This document shows, piece by piece, positions 44,364 through 51,327 of a stretch of 63,785 nt of DNA. The stretch covers positions 1-63,785 of IMG/VR virus record IMGVR_UViG_3300046318_000369. One strand, 5' to 3'. The notes beneath the pieces were generated by a model. That model was not told where the DNA came from, searched no databases, and saw nothing but the letters and a program-made list of their open reading frames with translations. Numbering within the stretch: the first letter of the stretch is position 1; each line of letters begins with the position of its first letter. The DNA comes from a virus. The translations under genes and the position numbers were made by a program.

Positions 44364-45016
44364 AAAATAAATCAGTATTTTCTTCAAGTAAATGGTCAAA
44401 AAAAATTAATAAACTGGCAGTGTGTATTCCTACTAGGGACACACTGCATTCTGCACATGCGTTAAGTTTAGCAGAATTGGTAAAATTTAATACCATGAAT
44501 GATTTAGATACTCATGTATTCATGGATGCTAGTACAATTTTATTGACACAACGTGAGAGATTAGCTACCATGGCTGTTGAATTAGAATCTGATTATATAC
44601 TATGGTTAGATAGTGATATTGTGTTTCCTGCAACGACAGCATTAAGATTACTATCTCATAATGAACCTGTAGTTGCTGCAAATTATGTAAGGCGACAATT
44701 TCCTGCCAAGGGAATTGCCTATAAAAAAATTGGTAGTTGGGAAGACCCATTACCTTTTGATGTACAAAATAATTTGGTAACAGTCGAGGGTATGGGTATG
44801 GGATGTATGTTGATAAAAACTAGTATTTTTCGAGAATTAGAAAAACCTTGGTTTAATTTTCAATGGACTCCTGAATCAAACGATTTCCTTGGTGAAGATA
44901 TGTATCTATGCAAGAAAATTTCAGAAGCTGGATATAGTATTAAAGTAGATACTGCGTTGAGTCAGGAACTACGGCATTTAGGAACATACGGGTTTGGTCC
45001 CCGAGATCTAAAGTAA
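44360..45016 (+). CDS. GT-A fold glycosyltransferase
   Basis: A 218-residue inverting-type glycosyltransferase domain. Features are L-A-V-C-I-P-T-R-D near residue 18, Q-R-E-R-L near 64, Y-I-L-W-L-D-S-D-I-V-F at about residues 79-89 with D-S-D as the metal/nucleotide-sugar motif, then A-A-N-Y-V-R-R, G-M-G-C-M-L-I and an acidic F-L-G-E-D-M-Y-L near residue 174 that matches the E-D catalytic region. Similar stand-alone domains are common in T4-like marine phages. It overlaps the upstream gene by four bases and its 3' end overlaps the convergent Nudix gene by nine. Substrate unknown. Confidence 0.78.
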   Translation: MKNKSVFSSSKWSKKINKLAVCIPTRDTLHSAHALSLAELVKFNTMNDLDTHVFMDASTILLTQRERLATMAVELESDYILWLDSDIVFPATTALRLLSHNEPVVAANYVRRQFPAKGIAYKKIGSWEDPLPFDVQNNLVTVEGMGMGCMLIKTSIFRELEKPWFNFQWTPESNDFLGEDMYLCKKISEAGYSIKVDTALSQELRHLGTYGFGPRDLK

Positions 45017-45448
45017 CGCTAGCAATAGTTCTATTTTTGCACGAATAATTTTGTTAGACAATGAAGTTTTAACTCCCTGGTGCAACGGCTTCGGCCATTG
45101 ATCAAACCCTACCCACGCATATCCTGAATGCTCGTTATTAAGCTTTGGTATAAATTCTTTTTCGACTAACAGTAAGTACGTGTTATATTGAAAATTTTGA
45201 TCGTTGCTAACAAATAATTCCAACGGAATTATCTTTTCAATTGACGAAGTTTTTCCAACTTCCTCAGAAATTTCTCTAGTAAGGGTATCTACGGGTGTAA
45301 TATCGCTAGGTTCTTTTTTTCCTCCTACTAGTCCCCAGGTTCCTGCTGTTTTACCCTGTGTCCTTAGTAAAAATAAAAACCTTTTAGTATCTTTAGAGAA
45401 AAATAGCCCCCCGCTGCACGTTATTTGATTTATAAAACTAGTCTCCAT
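45008..45448 (-). CDS. Nudix hydrolase
   Basis: A 146-residue protein. The Nudix box spans residues 42-65: G-G-K-K-E-P at the start and R-E-I-S-E-E-V-G at 58-65, which holds the metal-binding glutamates. Compared with the usual 23-residue pattern there is one extra residue between E-P and the R-E-x-x-E-E part, leaving Ile where the first Glu is expected and Asp one place earlier. Nudix enzymes hydrolyse X-linked nucleoside diphosphates; T4 encodes NudE. Possible substrates are nucleotide sugars, ADP-ribose or dinucleoside polyphosphates. It is last in the minus-strand block, overlapping the end of gp15 by 19 bases. Confidence 0.82.
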   Translation of the reverse strand: METSFINQITCSGGLFFSKDTKRFLFLLRTQGKTAGTWGLVGGKKEPSDITPVDTLTREISEEVGKTSSIEKIIPLELFVSNDQNFQYNTYLLLVEKEFIPKLNNEHSGYAWVGFDQWPKPLHQGVKTSLSNKIIRAKIELLLALL

Positions 45449-46779
45449 ACCTGTTTATCGTATATACCTTCGTACGTTTTGGACCATGCTCCTTGGTCCC
45501 ATTTATACTGAGTTCCTGTATACGAATTAGTTATGTAAATAATTTCACTAATAGCGGCAGAATTGAAAACAACAGACCATGAACTTCCGTTCCATTCTAT
45601 AATATCATTTGCATGTGCTTGAAAATCTGAATTATCATTATTTTTCCAAGCATCTGGACCATCATACCCTACATTTCCAAAAGCTGAATTTACATTTATA
45701 TCTTCTAATATTAAGAATCGTGTGCCTGCTGATAAATTTATAGGTTTATAAGTTTCTGGATTTATAACAGCATCTACTGTTCCTCTGCCTAATATTACAG
45801 TGTTACTAGGAATGGTATCTGTGTCAATATTTAAAATCATAGAAAAATCATCAGCTGGATTTAAACTGATATATGCAATAACTTCACTATCATCTGGTTG
45901 CGTAAATCTCAACTGACTTAACCCTGCTCTAAATTTACCAGGATATAAATCCAACAGCTTATGCCACGACGCAACATTTCCCGGCGAACTGATATCTATT
46001 TCTTCACCGCGTCCGTTAGATTTAATTAATCTCGCAGTGTTATTTAAAACTAATAAATCGTAATTTCCTGGAGTTACAACTATTGATGTATCAGGGCTAA
46101 TATTGCCAAAAAGTTCAGCTGCTCCATCTTTATCATAGCTAGAGTTAATGACTCCGTTACCGACTGCATATACATTAGAAATAATTTTTGTGATAATTCC
46201 TAATTTTTTAACTTTAGCAGGCGGCGTAATCCATACAGGTGCTGTAAAAGTCATTGTAAGTATATCTATATCTTCGCTAACTCCTTGGGGAATAGTCCTT
46301 GAGCTCCAAACTTGTCCTGCTAAATCTAACACACTTAACGAAGTCCAATCTACATAATTATCTGTAGTTTGTATCTCAAAACTAGGATTGAATAATACAG
46401 ATAATTGCTCCCATATTTGAAATTTCATATCTGTATTAGTTGTCCAAATATCTGCGGCAAAAGTAATAACCCACGGACTAGGCATTATTCTTTCTACTGT
46501 ATAGTTACTACCTTGAGTATTTAGATATTCCTGTCCTGCCTCGTCCCATGCCCTCTCTCTAATATGTATCTTACTAACAAATGTAGGGTCTTGCATACGA
46601 GGGCGATCGAATTGCAAGTCTTTGATATAACATGCAATAAATGGTGCACTAGGAATTGTGTTTTCACTATTCTTTTTAAGAATTTGCGAAACTTGTCTAG
46701 TCATGTCTCCATACCTAACAGGCACTTGAGTTAACTGACCTTTAGCATCTTTGTAAGCAAAGTTGCTCATTACATTCAT
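45430..46779 (-). CDS. 15: Tail completion / sheath stabiliser protein, T4 gp15 family
   Basis: At least 449 residues from the first in-frame ATG. The first about 200 residues match T4 gp15, which caps the tail and joins it to the head: V-P-V-R-Y-G near residue 19, M-P-S-P-W-V-I-T-F-A-A-D-I-W near 100 (compare N-P-S-P-I-K-M in T4), then I-W-E-Q-L-S-V-L-F-N-P. T4 gp15 is about 270 residues; the extra C-terminal 180 or more form additional beta-rich domains. The reading frame remains open upstream to 46842 and encodes W-F-Y-D-A-Q-V-R-R-Y-L-T-Q-F, which matches the missing gp15 N-terminus, but no ATG, GTG or TTG is available in frame there. The true start may be an ATT/ATA near 46827-46830. Confidence 0.85.
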   Translation of the reverse strand: MNVMSNFAYKDAKGQLTQVPVRYGDMTRQVSQILKKNSENTIPSAPFIACYIKDLQFDRPRMQDPTFVSKIHIRERAWDEAGQEYLNTQGSNYTVERIMPSPWVITFAADIWTTNTDMKFQIWEQLSVLFNPSFEIQTTDNYVDWTSLSVLDLAGQVWSSRTIPQGVSEDIDILTMTFTAPVWITPPAKVKKLGIITKIISNVYAVGNGVINSSYDKDGAAELFGNISPDTSIVVTPGNYDLLVLNNTARLIKSNGRGEEIDISSPGNVASWHKLLDLYPGKFRAGLSQLRFTQPDDSEVIAYISLNPADDFSMILNIDTDTIPSNTVILGRGTVDAVINPETYKPINLSAGTRFLILEDINVNSAFGNVGYDGPDAWKNNDNSDFQAHANDIIEWNGSSWSVVFNSAAISEIIYITNSYTGTQYKWDQGAWSKTYEGIYDKQVWRLVL

Positions 46780-46842
46780 GAATTGTGTAAGATATCTTCT
46801 TACTTGCGCGTCATAAAACCAATCTATAATAGTACATCGGTA

Positions 46843-47095
46843 TTAAACCGAAGCCTCCTTTTCTATTTTTTGAAGTTTATTTTTTGCTCTACGATTTGCA
46901 GCACCTTCGACTCCATAAATTTCTTCCCACGTCATTCCTTTTTTCTTACCTTTATTAGCCATGCCTACTTTCTGTTTATGAGATTCGGAACAATTTTTCC
47001 CCTTCATAGGACCGCCATCTCTACGAGTCCATCCCCCCGTCTTTACCTATATAACACCTATCTGTTGGTATGTGTGTAAATTTATAGATATACAT
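46843..47095 (-). pseudogene. Decayed GIY-YIG homing endonuclease with NUMOD3-like tail
   Basis: Read on the minus strand, an ATG at 47095 opens M-Y-I-Y-K-F-T-H-I-P-T-D-R-C-Y-I-G-K-D, a textbook GIY-YIG amino end, but the frame stops after 24 codons. In the neighbouring frame, after a run of six G (plus-strand C at 47033-47038), comes G-W-T-R-R-D-G-G-P-M-K-G-K-N, S-E-S-H-K-Q-K and M-T-W-E-E-I-Y-G, a NUMOD3-like DNA-binding tail, ending at 46843. Removing one G would join the two into about 83 codons. Even joined, most of the catalytic GIY-YIG domain is absent, so the gene has suffered both an internal deletion and a frameshift. It begins two bases after gp14 and ends just before gp15. Confidence 0.75.
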
Positions 47096-47096
47096 T

Positions 47097-48290
47097 TTAA
47101 TTATCTGCTCTCGGTTTTAAGGCTTTACTCAATGCTTGACGTTCTTGTACAACTTCTCCTGCAATAGTAGCAGTAGTGGTATTGTTGATAAACGTACCTT
47201 TTTGTGTCTTTTTAACTTTATCTGGATCGGTAGTTTGAGTTTCTCCAGTTTGATTAATAGTCATTCTTACATTATCTTCAAATTTAATCCAATGTCTGCC
47301 ATCATATCTAAATAATCTGTTAGGAAGATAATCTGTCCTGAGATAAAATTGCCCTGTAATAGCAGACGATGGAAAAGTTATGCCAAATCCATAGGGTGCT
47401 CCGTTAGGAGGAACTGCATCGCCTGTTAAATATCCGACGTAGTAATTGTGATCAGGAGAATTTAATACAATGCTTGCATCAAATCCAGTGTTTTCTAAAC
47501 TTGCATCAATAGTAGCATCAGATGCATCTGCAACATCAACAGTTTCCATATTTTTCAATGGCACTACATATAAATGCTCAGTGTCGTATCCGCTTTTTCC
47601 TACATCTGTTTCAGCTTGTGCAATTATTTGATTATTAATATCTATGCTATTTTGGTATGTTGATAACAAATCTCTAATAGTGCCACCATCTTCTGCTCCT
47701 GACTCTTTGTCAAGAATTTCTTTAAATTCTTGAGTATCAACTAACGGAGCACATTTGGCTCTTAATAAATGAGGATACCAAGTCTGGCTGTATCCGCTAG
47801 CAGGTCGTGTTACTTCCGATATCACATAAAATCTTTTTAAGGCAACTAAACTATCGTCGAGCGCATACTCATCTTTCTGGTGTGGCAATTCAATAACATC
47901 ACCTGCCATAATTTTCCGTCCTACTGCTTCTACACTACCACGTAAATGGAAGGTTACCATTATATTATCATTTTGTAAAAATAGACCAAATTGGCTTAGA
48001 TTAAAATCTATATCTTGTAATGTATAAATTCCTCTTAACACATAAACATCTGTATCGTAATGTCTATCTCTATTCTCCATGAATAGTAAATCTTGAATGC
48101 CTAATTCAGGAATTTCTCCAGTATTATTAGGTAATGCTGGTGTACTAGTGCCTGCTTCGGGGTTAACTGGTCCGAGGTACTTATGAAGAAATACATCAGT
48201 TCCTCCGATTTGGAACTGTTGATAAATTGCACGATCCAAAAATTTAAAATCGTTGCCCTTTTCGGGTTTGTAAAGTGATAAGCGAGGCAT
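47097..48290 (-). CDS. 14: Neck protein, T4 gp14 family
   Basis: A 397-residue head-completion/neck protein. The first about 240 residues match gp14 of T4-like marine phages: F-L-D-R-A-I-Y-Q-Q-F-Q-I-G-G-T near residue 17, H-K-Y-L-G-P, L-G-I-Q-D-L-L-F-M-E-N-R-D-R near 65, F-G-L-F-L-Q, G-R-K-I-M-A-G-D-V, and W-Y-P-H-L-L-R. The C-terminal extension includes F-Y-L-R-T-D-Y-L-P-N-R-L-F-R-Y-D-G, also a family trait. With gp13 it seals the DNA-filled head for tail joining. The start has no Shine-Dalgarno sequence and lies seven bases after a minus-strand late octamer. Orientation is opposite to gp13, unlike T4. Confidence 0.9.
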   Translation of the reverse strand: MPRLSLYKPEKGNDFKFLDRAIYQQFQIGGTDVFLHKYLGPVNPEAGTSTPALPNNTGEIPELGIQDLLFMENRDRHYDTDVYVLRGIYTLQDIDFNLSQFGLFLQNDNIMVTFHLRGSVEAVGRKIMAGDVIELPHQKDEYALDDSLVALKRFYVISEVTRPASGYSQTWYPHLLRAKCAPLVDTQEFKEILDKESGAEDGGTIRDLLSTYQNSIDINNQIIAQAETDVGKSGYDTEHLYVVPLKNMETVDVADASDATIDASLENTGFDASIVLNSPDHNYYVGYLTGDAVPPNGAPYGFGITFPSSAITGQFYLRTDYLPNRLFRYDGRHWIKFEDNVRMTINQTGETQTTDPDKVKKTQKGTFINNTTTATIAGEVVQERQALSKALKPRADN

Positions 48291-48297
48291 AGTCTTG

Positions 48298-48305
48298 TAT
48301 TTATT
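48298..48305 (-). promoter_or_regulatory. Minus-strand late promoter (AATAAATA) before gp14
   Basis: Read on the minus strand as AATAAATA followed by CAAGACT and the gp14 ATG. The predicted transcript starts about two bases before the start codon, so it is nearly leaderless. Confidence 0.72.
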
Positions 48306-48939
48306 TAAGATTTAATTTACAATTATCACCGTGCCATCTAAAATAATTAGCGCCTGCAACAAGAACTCTGCAATAATTACAAGAATATTTTTTTCTATTT
48401 TTTGCCTTGGCAATAATTTTTTCGAGAGTATTAGTTGAATGTTTAATTCCTAAGTTCCACGCTCCTACTTTTTCAGCAGTCTCTTTTCGTTTTGCTGACA
48501 TTAACGATTTTTCTTCTTCGGAGCGTGGAATACCTTTATTCCACGCTTCTTTTCCCTTGTTTGCAAATGAAATTTTTTCTTTTGTTTTTAAAGGGGTAAT
48601 AATTCCTTTTCTTAAACTTCCGTATTTTAATCTCAGAGACTCATATATTTTAGAATTTGGCTTATATCTATCTTGTAAATCAGAACCTTTAACTAACATC
48701 CTCCAAAGTGCTCTTTGCATTTTGATTAAATTATCTCCTTCGACCATTTTAACTAACAACCAGTGACAAATAAAATGTTCTCGAGCAGTTAAAACTACTA
48801 AATTATATTTTTTATTGCTACCACCGAGACTTTTTGGAATTATATGATGTTTCTCAGTATAATTATTAACTAATGGTCTAGTCAATGCTTTATTAATTAT
48901 ATTGTTATACCAATGAGTATATTTGTTAGATAAATACAT
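48301..48939 (-). CDS. HNH homing endonuclease with NUMOD3-like repeats
   Basis: A 212-residue protein from the ATG at 48939, chosen because a GGAG ribosome site lies nine bases upstream and the HNH domain follows directly; a longer frame back to 49047 runs over the promoter region. The nuclease core is H-H-I-I-P-K-S-L-G-G-S at residues 31-41, N46 in Y-N-L-V-V-L, and H55/H59 in A-R-E-H-F-I-C-H-W. The C-terminal half has G-K-E-A-W-N-K-G-I and G-A-W-N-L-G-I-K-H-S motifs of NUMOD3 DNA-binding repeats, and a final C-x-x-C with H-x-x-x-C. It is a free-standing mobile gene inserted between gp13 and gp14. Confidence 0.87.
   Translation of the reverse strand: MYLSNKYTHWYNNIINKALTRPLVNNYTEKHHIIPKSLGGSNKKYNLVVLTAREHFICHWLLVKMVEGDNLIKMQRALWRMLVKGSDLQDRYKPNSKIYESLRLKYGSLRKGIITPLKTKEKISFANKGKEAWNKGIPRSEEEKSLMSAKRKETAEKVGAWNLGIKHSTNTLEKIIAKAKNRKKYSCNYCRVLVAGANYFRWHGDNCKLNLK
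48929..48936 (+). promoter_or_regulatory. Plus-strand late promoter (GATAAATA) for gp13, inside the HNH gene start
   Basis: Plus-strand GATAAATA whose complement encodes the second to fourth codons of the minus-strand HNH gene. Predicted start near 48942, giving a leader of about 79 bases to the gp13 ATG at 49021. Confidence 0.7.
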
Positions 48940-49001
48940 CTGCTGATGCTCCGTATAAGCGTTAGAGTAGTTGGGAATCCCCATTCCGCGAACTACAACA
49001 C

Positions 49002-49009
49002 TATTTATA
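49002..49009 (-). promoter_or_regulatory. Minus-strand late promoter (perfect TATAAATA) for the HNH-gp14 block
   Basis: Plus-strand TATTTATA reads TATAAATA on the minus strand. Predicted start near 48996, 57 bases before the HNH ATG. Together with the plus promoter at 48929 it makes the transcripts overlap in antisense over about 55 bases. Confidence 0.8.
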
Positions 49010-49020
49010 AAAAAATATCT

Positions 49021-49779
49021 ATGACTGAAAATGAAAACGAACGTCAAAAAATTGTAGATTATTGTTATACAATGCTAGGCGGATCCATGATTGACGTAGA
49101 GTTAGACCCTGCACATTATAATGTTGCAATTGACCGTGCCTTGAATAAATTTCGACAACGAAGCAGTAATGCAGTAGAGGAAAGTTTTGCGTTTTTAACT
49201 ATTGAAGTTGACAAAAACGATTATACCTTGCCTCAAGAAGTTACTAATGTTCGTCAAATTTTTAGACGCAGCATAGGTTCTAGATCGGGTGGGGGGCAAG
49301 GCGGCACATTGTTTGAACCGTTTAATCTTGCATATTCTAACACTTATTTGCTAACGGCTACAAACATGGGCGGATTGGCTACATATTATGCGTTTGCAAG
49401 TTATCAAAAGCAAGTTGGAAAAATGTTCGGAAGTGAAATTAACTTCACTTTTAACAAGACCACTAAGAAGCTTACCTTAATGCAACGCCCTCGAAGTGAA
49501 GAAGAGGTGCTACTTTGGGTGTACAACTATAGACCAGATTTTAATTTAATGCAAGATCCTTTTGCAAATCAATGGCTAAAAGATTACAGTTTAGCAACAT
49601 GCAAAATGATGCTAGGCGAAGCAAGAGAAAAGTTTAATCAAATTGCAAGTCCACAAGGCGGAACAAGCTTGAACGGAACTGCATTAAAAAGCGAAGCAAA
49701 GGCCGAGCTAGATGCATTGGAACTAGATCTAATAAATTACAAAGATGGTTCCACTCCACTTTCGTTTATCATAGGCTAA
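49021..49779 (+). CDS. 13: Neck protein, T4 gp13 family
   Basis: A 252-residue head-completion protein from the ATG at 49021. The N-terminus (E-R-Q-K-I-V-D-Y-C-Y-T-M-L-G-G) followed by V-E-L-D-P-A-H-Y-N-V-A-I-D-R-A-L matches gp13 family starts, so the 25 extra in-frame codons back to 48946 are probably not used. Later landmarks are Y-T-L-P-Q-E-V-T-N-V-R-Q-I-F near residue 64, W-V-Y-N-Y-R-P-D near 165 and L-K-D-Y-S-L-A-T-C-K near 185. Works with gp14 at the portal to allow tail attachment. No Shine-Dalgarno sequence precedes the start. It is flanked by homing-endonuclease genes on both sides. Confidence 0.9.
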   Translation: MTENENERQKIVDYCYTMLGGSMIDVELDPAHYNVAIDRALNKFRQRSSNAVEESFAFLTIEVDKNDYTLPQEVTNVRQIFRRSIGSRSGGGQGGTLFEPFNLAYSNTYLLTATNMGGLATYYAFASYQKQVGKMFGSEINFTFNKTTKKLTLMQRPRSEEEVLLWVYNYRPDFNLMQDPFANQWLKDYSLATCKMMLGEAREKFNQIASPQGGTSLNGTALKSEAKAELDALELDLINYKDGSTPLSFIIG

Positions 49780-49796
49780 CTTATGTAGTAGGATAA

Positions 49797-49804
49797 GATA
49801 AATA
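49797..49804 (+). promoter_or_regulatory. Late promoter (GATAAATA) five bases before a start codon
   Basis: Full ATAAATA core, followed by AAAGT and the ATG at 49810. T4 geometry places the transcript start on the A of the ATG; no ribosome site is possible in the leader. Confidence 0.75.
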
Positions 49805-49809
49805 AAAGT

Positions 49810-50616
49810 ATGAAAAATATACTTTTGATTATTATCTCTAACGATGCATCCTACAATAAATCTGCTACTCGTTACCTATATAAGACTCATCCGGAGTTAT
49901 GGGATCAGATAGTAGAAAAAACTAACTTTTTACCTTATGATTCAATGCCTAAGCAACGAGTATGGCATATATTAAATGATGTATGGGAAATACCTAAATG
50001 TCCTATTGAAGGAGTTAATCTTAGATGGAATGAAAAAGCATATTTAGAAACATCTAGTCGCACCGCTAGAATAACAAGGCAACATCTGCGAGGGGATTTT
50101 AAAAATAGTTTCACAGACGAAGTAAATGAAAAACGCAAACAAGGAAATCTTAAAGCAGTTGCTACTGGTAGAAAATACAGATCTAAAGAAACCTATACCG
50201 CAGAACAAAAAGAAAAACAACGACAAACATTCCTTAAAAAATATGGTGTAGATAATCCTAGCAAACACCTTGATATAAGAAAAAAAATTTCTGATATACA
50301 AATACAAAATGGTGCAACGCCAAAACATCTAAGAAGTTTAAGACAATTGTATTATGATCGTGTGATATATTTTACAAAATTAAACTGGAAAGCAGAGTTT
50401 GATAAAATAAACTCTACTAGGCTAAATCGTAGTGAAGTAGATCTAGACCATATCTACAGTATACAACAGGGATTTAGAGACAGCATTCCGCCCTACATAA
50501 TTGGACATTGGACAAATCTTAGAATGTTAGAAAAAACTAAAAATTATTCAAAAGGTATGAGGTGCGACAAAACTCAAGATCAGTTATTTTATGATTTCTT
50601 TTCTACAATTTGTTAA
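49810..50616 (+). CDS. HNH-like homing endonuclease
   Basis: A 268-residue protein. The C-terminal nuclease-like region has V-D-L-D-H-I-Y-S-I near residue 213, then I-P-P-Y-I-I-G-H-W-T-N-L-R-M-L near 230 and K-N-Y-S-K-G, a spacing seen in phage HNH variants. The middle contains K-Y-G-V-D-N-P-S-K-H-L near residue 143, a short element that recurs in phage mobile endonucleases. The N-terminal part has P-K-C-P-I-E, without a paired cysteine cluster. Standing alone between gp13 and gp1, it is a likely mobile gene. Its start follows a late promoter by five bases, implying leaderless expression late in infection. Confidence 0.7.
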   Translation: MKNILLIIISNDASYNKSATRYLYKTHPELWDQIVEKTNFLPYDSMPKQRVWHILNDVWEIPKCPIEGVNLRWNEKAYLETSSRTARITRQHLRGDFKNSFTDEVNEKRKQGNLKAVATGRKYRSKETYTAEQKEKQRQTFLKKYGVDNPSKHLDIRKKISDIQIQNGATPKHLRSLRQLYYDRVIYFTKLNWKAEFDKINSTRLNRSEVDLDHIYSIQQGFRDSIPPYIIGHWTNLRMLEKTKNYSKGMRCDKTQDQLFYDFFSTIC

Positions 50617-50652
50617 TAAAAATATTGACATTGTAGTATAACTGTAATAAAT

Positions 50653-50658
50653 TATAAT
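50653..50658 (+). promoter_or_regulatory. Possible early/middle promoter -10 (TATAAT) before the kinase gene
   Basis: A perfect TATAAT in the 57-base gap before the gp1-like gene. TTGACA lies at 50635-50640 but only 12 bases upstream, too close for a normal sigma-70 pair. No late octamer is present, consistent with nucleotide-metabolism timing. Confidence 0.4.
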
Positions 50659-50673
50659 ATCCTCGGAGGTATT

Positions 50674-51327
50674 ATGATTGTAGGTTTTGTAGGGTTTATA
50701 GGCAGTGGTAAAGATACCGCCGCTGATTACTTGGTTAATTTTCACGAATTTAGACGCGATAGTTTTGCAAATACATTAAAGGACGCAGTTGCAGCAGTCT
50801 TTGGATGGGACCGTGTTTTACTAGAAGGTCGAACAGCAGAAGCAAGAGCTTGGAGAGAACAAAAAGACGAGTGGTGGTCAAATAGACTAGGCAAGGCCAT
50901 TACTCCTCGTTGGGTTCTACAATACTGGGGCACGGAAGTATGCAGAACTGGATTCCACGACGATATTTGGATTGCTAGTTTAGAAAATAAAATGAGAAAA
51001 ACTACAGATAATATTGTTATTAGTGATGTACGTTTTCCTAACGAAATTAAAGCAATTCACAACGCAGGCGGAATGGTTGTTCGTATTAAAAGAGGACAAG
51101 ACCCTGAATGGTATGATGCCGCAGCATCAGCTAATCGAGGACCAGTTGGAAATTCAAGTTGGTCTATTAGTTTAGAAAAACTTAAAAGATTAAATATCCA
51201 CGCTAGCGAAACTGCATGGGTAGGCGGCAATATTGATCATACGGTCTATAACGATAATTCAATTGACGGATTGTTTGATCAACTTAGAAGTCTGGTGTTA
51301 AATCTCCCTGTCGCCATGGCAGCTTGA
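50674..51327 (+). CDS. 1: Deoxynucleoside monophosphate kinase, T4 gp1 family
   Basis: A 217-residue kinase that phosphorylates dNMPs for phage DNA synthesis. A P-loop G-F-I-G-S-G-K-D-T occupies residues 7-15. Further family landmarks are F-R-R-D-S-F-A near residue 27, W-W-S-N-R-L-G near 67, L-Q-Y-W-G-T-E-V-C-R near 83 (compare L-Q-x-x-G-T-E-x-x-R in related kinases), and I-S-D-V-R-F-P-N-E near residue 116. It has a strong TCGGAGG ribosome site and no late promoter, unlike its structural neighbours. Its last 44 bases overlap the convergent minus-strand gene ending at 51284. Confidence 0.9.
   Translation: MIVGFVGFIGSGKDTAADYLVNFHEFRRDSFANTLKDAVAAVFGWDRVLLEGRTAEARAWREQKDEWWSNRLGKAITPRWVLQYWGTEVCRTGFHDDIWIASLENKMRKTTDNIVISDVRFPNEIKAIHNAGGMVVRIKRGQDPEWYDAAASANRGPVGNSSWSISLEKLKRLNIHASETAWVGGNIDHTVYNDNSIDGLFDQLRSLVLNLPVAMAA

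Noticed and set aside
46783-47079. Plus-strand open frame of 98 codons
   Set aside because: It is antisense to the GIY-YIG remnant and has no ribosome site; the minus-strand reading explains the sequence far better.
48946-49020. N-terminal extension of gp13 by 25 codons
   Set aside because: The extra residues do not resemble gp13 family starts, whereas the sequence from the ATG at 49021 does.
50635-50658. Standard sigma-70 promoter from TTGACA and TATAAT
   Set aside because: The spacer is 12 bases instead of about 17, so the pair cannot be used in the usual way; only the TATAAT is kept as tentative.
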